The position numbers were made by a program, and so were the translations under genes. The notes under the pieces are model-generated. The model saw only the letters and a list, made by a program, of their open reading frames with translations, was not told the DNA's origin and made no database searches. DNA of 64,000 bases from positions 930,001 to 994,000 of the forward strand of contig JAHLTZ010000001.1 in NCBI GenBank assembly GCA_025786725.1, given 5' to 3'. Source of the DNA: Syncephalis fuscata (Eukaryota; Zoopagomycota; Zoopagomycetes; Zoopagales; Piptocephalidaceae). Shown piece after piece: positions 58,336-64,000 of the stretch. The first letter of the stretch is position 1, and every line of letters begins with the position of its first letter.

Positions 58336-60604
58336 ATGGCAAAGTCGGAAGACACATATGCTGATGCGGCAGTGGCACGTCTAAAGGAAATGCTGCGTCA
58401 TCCAGACGATTTGGAGATTAAAGTTAATATTTTACGTCGCCGCTTACTACAAGAGAAGGCGACTATTGATGCTCAGCTTAAAAACGGCGCACAAACGCAC
58501 TTTGATGGCGTACAGCGCGGCCTTGCATTACTACGGAAGCAACGGAGCGGTCAGATGCTTTACAACGTCAGTTGCGAACGGCATCAGGACAGCGATTTGG
58601 TACACAAGAACTTGCAGAACATTATGATGCAATTAACCAGGCAAGTTGTTGAAACTATACATACTGCTGTGGCTATTGTAGCATTTTACTTACAGCTAGA
58701 TTGCATGTAGATCTCACGAGTACACGAAAATATGAATAAAACAAAACAGCTAGTTGAAAAGTTTAAAGTATTGGATGCACAGCTATCAGATGCATCTAAT
58801 TTATTTCAAGAAATTAATCGTAGAGGTGAAGTAACTGGACCGGATATTTTACAGCTTCATTATCGTGTTTCACGTCTCGAAGCATTTCGTGACTCTGTAA
58901 TGCGCGATAGTCAATTTGTATCGAGGGATACACTTCGGGCTTTACAACATGCATTTGAAAGTTTGGATGGCTTATGTGAAGATTTTGCTCAATTCTTTTG
59001 GGCCATTGCTGCTAATTTGCTAGACTATGCAGCTAACGAAGATGGTGCAGTGATTGTTAGCTTAGCAAAGGTTGTTGAGGCTGAGGAAGCGGCCGATGAG
59101 AAAGCTTATGAATTATGGAAGTGTGAACAACCGGAACCAGAGCCAAATCCAGCTGATGGTCCAGCACCTAAAGCATGGCGTGAAATGCTATTTAATGTAC
59201 TTAGAGAACAAGTGGTCAATCAGTATGCACGTTGGGAGGAAAGATTTGCCGATGATCCTTTTGGTGCACTTGAGGAAACTGATTTTATTCTTGATGATCT
59301 TTCGCTTGTATTTGATGTTGTGGTACCGCGATTCCCTAAGAAATACAAGATATTTCCGTTTTTACACTTGAATATCACCAGCAATTGGCTAAGCAGTTGA
59401 CACGTGTGGCCTCGTTAGATTTGGATGCTGGTCAAATTCTACGACTACTACGTTGGACGCGCGAGTACTATGCCAATATGAAGAAGCAACTTGGTATTAC
59501 TGAAAAAGTATTACAGCCAAACTACTTGATGGCCATGAAGATACGTTAATTAAAGACTATCTTCGATTGGTACGGGCTAAGCTTGACGAATGGATGTACA
59601 ATTTGGTGAAGGCTGGCTCAAAGGACTTTTCGGACCGTGCTACAGAGCCAGAAGTCGATATGGACGGCACTTATGGCATTGGTGCATCGGTTATTATATT
59701 TCAAATGATTAATGAGCAGATTGAAGTGGCCACTGAATCAAATCGTGGTAATATTCTAGCTGATGTAGCAGTCGAATGTGCCGGTGCTTTGCGTACAACA
59801 CAAGAAGCATGGTCCAAATTAATGGCCAAGGAACTGAAACGACAAATGAACGATAACGATGCACCACCTGGTCTTGTCGAATATATGATGGCACTTTCCA
59901 ATGAACAGTTACGCTGTGTAGAATTCTGTGAATCAATTACCGAACGATCATCAGGTATGGTCAATGCGAAATACGCAGAGCGTATTGGTGTGTCGATGGA
60001 AAATGCATTGACCGGCTTTCTTAATGTTGGTAAATTTGGCGTCGACTGTCTAATTGATATAATGCATCATGATCTTAACCCGCTACTTGATCAGTTATTC
60101 TGTACTGACTGGTACCAAGAAGATTTATGTGGTACACTTATTGAAACATTACGTGATTATTGTAGCGATTTCCGTGCTCATATGAAAGAATATCTATTCA
60201 ATAATTTAATGGATAAAACACTTGATCGCTTTTTGGCCGAATATCTACGCGGACCACGCAATAAAGAAGCAGTACTGCATATGCCAGAGATGGACGACCG
60301 TATACAGGACGATCTTAGTAGAATATATGACTTTTTCAGCGAATATTTCGACCATGAACGTATGAGCGAGTCATTTATGCCTATCGATGCACTACGTCTA
60401 TTTATAACGGCGCCACCCGAACAAATGGCTGAAGAGTTTATTCAACTACGCAACGGCTTCCCCGATACGCCTAACTGGCTACCCGAAAAGATTCTGGCCA
60501 AACGAGATGATATTGAAAAGGCACAAGCCAAAGAAATCATGGATACGATTAAAAAGACTGTTGGCAAGCCATCAGAAGAAATTACGACCGTTTTGGCCGA
60601 ATGA
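58336..60604 (+). CDS. SEC6: Exocyst complex subunit Sec6
   Basis: About 735 residues from ATG 58336 (MAKSEDTYADAAVARLKEML), close to the family length. One intron, 58641-58710, has a GC donor (gcaagt) and TAG acceptor. Sec6 signatures: the N-terminal coiled coil (QLVEKFKVLDAQLSDASNLF), AWREMLFNVLREQVVNQYAR and the central helical bundles. The C-terminal part from 59567 is intact, with YADRIGVSMEN-like and LNPLLDQLFCTDWYQEDLC. It ends FPDTPNWLPEKILAKRDDIE. Sec6 is a core exocyst subunit that tethers secretory vesicles at the plasma membrane and binds SNAREs. Three single-base losses occur: about 58539 (LLRK-ATERSD), about 59360 (IFPF-TLEYHQQL) and about 59522 (QPN-LLDGHEDT). The frame resumes after each. 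Confidence 0.9.
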
Positions 60605-60659
60605 AAAAGAAGTAGTTGCGACCATTAAGTTGTATAATAAATTATATAATAAATCTTCA

Positions 60660-61150
60660 TAAGTTAATAAATAGTTTATTAATATTTAATGTGATTTGGT
60701 GTTAAATGATTATATTTGTCAATATTCAACCAATCCAAATCCAAATATACTTTTTATTAAATATGGAACTAGATGAATGACGTCAGTCATCAGGTACTCA
60801 TTATCATAGATTTATTATCCAATACACACATATTCTCTATTTATCTATATCATTCCTACCGCATGCTCATACTATCCTATATCAGTTATAATACACTGGC
60901 TACACCATATTTTATAGGTTTCAAACAAATATAGACCGATGAGTGGAATGAGTTGAAATTAGGTACAGGTTGTTGAGAATAGAACTAGAAATAAACAAAC
61001 TACAGTTGCGAGTAAACATCAAATAGTAGTTAGTAGAATGGATATTCAATGGAAAGAGTATAAACAACGTTGATATAGCTGTAGTACATGGAGCGCAATG
61101 AGTAGATTGCGTAAAGTACATTGCAACATATAGCAAATATAGATGCTGTT
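60660..61150 (+). repeat. Partial copy of the inverted-repeat family
   Basis: The left arm at 60680-60850 ('gtgttaaatgattatatttg', 'aaatatggaactagatgaatgacgtcagtcatc', 'tagatttattatccaatac') is followed by an interior resembling the other copies (gatgagtggaatgag.., 60935-61120). No clear right arm. The arm contains a perfect TGACGTCA at about 60779. Confidence 0.55.
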
Positions 61151-61506
61151 ATTACTGTTTATTGAAGCATGCTCATTACTAACCAACTATCTATCTTTAA
61201 TAAACATGTAATTTACTATATTTGAGTACGGTATGGCAAAAGTAACAGTGTACAGCGATAGTAGTGTTAGCTAGTTTATGCATCCTAGATTACTATGCAT
61301 AAGCAATAGGTAGCGGAAGCTGTAACACTATGACTTGTTTTGTTAAATAAAGTCAGCCATGTTATGCTTATTTTCTAAAGTCTTTTGTCACTTTTTACTT
61401 AATCGTGCTATCATGTATTTCTATTGTATTTGATTATTCTATTTTCAATTGCTATAAATTATACATGACATAGTTTAAATTTGTTCTAAACTGTTTATCA
61501 AAATAA

Positions 61507-61930
61507 CTATGAGATACAGTTTATTTGTTTTTTGCACATATAACAGTTCTGAGGCATGATGATCAGATTTTTTGGGCTACCATCTGGATCGCGCATAAAC
61601 ATTTGGGCGACAATGTTAGTAGAGTCGTATGAGTAAGCTATTCCTACGCGTAGCTGTCGGAGATCAAATCTGGTTAAAGACACCGACGAGTTAAGAATAA
61701 GCCCCACCAGCACAAATCGCCTTTTTCGTATAATAAAAAATTCAAGTTACAATAAAGTAGTCTAATACGAAAAAGACGATGCAGCAAGACTGGTGGGCCT
61801 TGTTCTTAAGATAATCGGGAGAGACAGATTTGCCAACTGGCAGCATAAGGAAAGCTTACAAGTACAGCTCTACGAAGCATTGTCGCCCTTTTCTAAAAAT
61901 GCAAAAACAATTGTCATGTCTATGTTATTT
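61507..61930. repeat. Inverted duplication of a coding fragment
   Basis: The minus strand 61770-61560 and plus strand 61765-61920 share 'atacgaaaaag.cgat', 'ctggtggg.cttgttctta', 'gacagatttg' and 'cattgtcgccc'. Translated, the minus copy gives LVGLILNSSVSLTRFDLRQL and NIVAQMFMRDPDGSPKNLII. The plus copy gives LVGLVLK and RFANWQHKESLQVQLYEALS. The two have drifted apart and neither has a proper start or gene context. It looks like a remnant of a small gene duplicated head to head. The family is not recognised. Confidence 0.5.
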
Positions 61931-62989
61931 TATATTTTGCATGATATTTTGCTTAATATTAATATGCTAATACACTTCACTGGTAGCATGCCACGTCATT
62001 TAATACATTTACTTGCATTATTGTTAATTAAACAGTAGTATATTAATTATTGTGTATTGCTGAAGTATTTATCGGTGTGGCTATAGTTATATTGTGCCGA
62101 CCAATAAACGTCCACCAATCAAGTAGCTGATGATAGTATTATCAACACGCAACATACCTCAGTATCGAAATAGCCGATCAGTTATTCCTTAATAAAATAC
62201 CAATTTCTATTCTTACTTTCGTTTACTGTGTTGAAAGATGATTGTTAGAATGAGCAGTGTGTTTATAAATTACGCTGCCCCAACGACTATATAAATAACC
62301 TATTTTGGTATCAAGGCTATAATAATATCGTCTTTTTTGATTATTTCATCACTTAACACAATAGCTGTACTCTTGGTTTTTCAATTGCTACTGAAAACAT
62401 AAGAGTAGCTGTCTGCTACTACGGTGCTACCTAAGTACGCGTTACAAGTGCAACTGACTAATCATTCATATAGCTTCCACACCTACACCATCTTTTTCTC
62501 TGCTCTTAAAGTGTTGCAGCCGTATACAGTAGCAAATAATAAATTGTCTATCATGCTTCAAAGGCAACTGTTGCTATACAAGAGCAGATAAACTTTACCA
62601 TATAACTTATTTTGATACGCACTACTTTTTAATTAACAGATACTATTTTTATTTATGTATAAAGCAGCTTCTATTGTCACTATTTTATTTGTAGTAGCAA
62701 TATTCTAATATATCCAACCGTATTGTATAGTTAATCGTTTAGTTATTTACGTATTTATTTATACTTGCTTAGTTATATACGATACATTTGCCCATGCACT
62801 ATACATAACTATTTATTTATATAGTACTACTGTTTTATTATGTCGTACAGCTCAATTGTATATATAGCTGCGTAATGTAGCCATTTACCATTTTATTAGC
62901 CTATGTAATAATTTATCGATACAATTATTTTGTTGTGTTATATATAGTTGTCCAATTACATCGTATATATTTGATCTTCTTTATTTTTA
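61931..62989. other. AT-rich intergenic region
   Basis: About 1 kb of AT-rich sequence without coding evidence. Confidence 0.5.
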
Positions 62990-63830
62990 CCTGTATTTTA
63001 TTAACAAAATAGTGTAATTTAAAGGCTAAATGATTACATTCGATATCATTTGCGTAGTTAAACTACACATTTGTACTATTGAACATGGCACTGGGTAGTG
63101 AGCGACAGCAGTCAGTAAAATACTCATCATCATAGATTCATTATCCAGTACGCATATAGCATTTATTCATATAAATTATCCCCATTATATACCCCATACT
63201 ATCATAGATCATTTTATTAATGCTGGAAGCCTTTTAATTTTTATTTGTTCTAATAAGTTTTGTACATTTCACTTATTGAATTATATACACAATAAATTCA
63301 ACGCCAATTATCACACTTTTTCAACTGTATGCTCACTATGTTGTATATCGTTTTATATTTGCATAGCTTTGTTTGGCCCAAAGCTGTTTTCCTCTTATTC
63401 TGGTTATATTCCTAATAAAATTGTATATATTTATACATTTTATTGATTTGTTCTATGCAAGCTACGGGTTGTTCAGAACCGTTGTTCGTTTAATTATAGC
63501 CATATTATTAATAAATAGCAACCTATTGAACCCATTAAAATATATGTACTTAAAGCTATAGCAAGTAAAATGTATTTGATAAGCGTGAAATAATATATAA
63601 TAATATAAAGATATAATGGTACTTATATCAATTTATAAAGTATGTGTGTGTGCAGGGCAATGTTAATAATGATAAGTATATGGTTATTATTTCAATGGTG
63701 CCATTTACCACCCGGCTTAATATTTAATAAAATAAACGTTTAGTTCAAATTGCGCAAATGTTATTAGTTTTAGCCATTTGACCACCAAACCATATTAGAC
63801 TGCTAATAGACTGTTTAATATTAGCGTAAT
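62990..63830. repeat. Inverted-repeat element, further copy
   Basis: The left arm at 63000-63170 ('ggctaaatgattacattcgatatcatttgcg', 'actattgaacatgg', 'gtagtgagcgac', 'tagattcattatccagtac') and the right arm at 63690-63800 mirror each other. The right arm reverse-complemented reads 'ggtttggtggtcaaatggctaaaactaataacatttgcg'. The interior has no gene; an open frame at 63373-63561 is hydrophobic and low in complexity. Confidence 0.6.
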
Positions 63831-64000
63831 AATAACAGTGTAATAAATAAAACAAGAACTGAATTGCTGCTACTACTGTCAAAGTGATTGGTGTTACGCA
63901 TTTGTATTGAGCATAATTTATTTGATAAGCTGATAGCTGCAAAAAAAAGTTAATTGGTAAGAATCAAGGACTCATAAAGTATCAAAAGTTTACAATAAAC

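Noticed and set aside
13653-59522. Programmed -1 frameshifting as the preferred explanation of the frame losses
   Set aside because: No shared slippery heptamer or downstream structure is visible, and at PheRS re-reading would change an invariant Pro to Ser. Kept only as an alternative.
63373-63561. Small hydrophobic ORF between inverted-repeat arms
   Set aside because: Low complexity, inside a repeat element, no start context or homologous pattern.
1-64000. tRNA, rRNA or CRISPR arrays
   Set aside because: No cloverleaf-like region with A/B boxes, no rRNA signature and no regularly spaced direct repeats were noticed by eye. A tRNA scan would be decisive.

Overview
This is nuclear DNA of a eukaryote, most likely a fungus. 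The genes are interrupted by many short introns (about 39-80 nt, GT..TAG/CAG ends, some GC..AG), and the window carries fungal families: a KHA1-type K+/H+ antiporter, the branchpoint-binding protein BBP/SF1, a UPF0658-type Golgi membrane protein, a VPS3-type tethering subunit and SEC6. The AT-rich intergenic DNA and intron style would fit an early-diverging lineage such as Zoopagomycota, but that placement is inference only. No rRNA, tRNA or CRISPR array was seen.

Layout. 1-5.6 kb: the 3' end of a serine-rich gene, an RraA-like gene and a dead subtilase. 5.6-22.1 kb: a weak hypothetical gene, the K+/H+ antiporter, a divergent pair (Phe-tRNA synthetase beta and ornithine aminotransferase) sharing a promoter with a TGACGTCA site, a Golgi membrane protein, a dienoyl-CoA-reductase-like SDR and a thiol-methyltransferase-like enzyme. 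22.8-37.6 kb: a full-length ABCC transporter, an F-box protein, ferredoxin/adrenodoxin reductase, a universal stress protein, a hypothetical protein and ER alpha-1,2-mannosidase. 37.6-51 kb: a gene-poor, very AT-rich stretch with small secreted proteins, a kinase remnant and several inverted-repeat elements. 51-60.6 kb: a housekeeping block with BBP/SF1, a VPS3-like CORVET subunit and the exocyst subunit SEC6, the last two divergent. 60.6-64 kb: repeat debris.

The genes do not form one pathway. Recurring themes are membrane traffic (VPS3, SEC6, Golgi protein, ER mannosidase) and mitochondrial or amino-acid housekeeping.

The most unusual property is about 30 places where a conserved reading frame is lost and resumes one base earlier, as if one base were missing, while I found no case needing an extra base removed. 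They are concentrated in some genes (ABC transporter, ferredoxin reductase, mannosidase) and absent from others (antiporter, BBP, VPS3). Collapse of short homopolymer runs in the assembly is the simplest explanation, but the pattern deserves a direct check. The second main finding is a family of non-autonomous inverted-repeat elements present in at least six copies or fragments.
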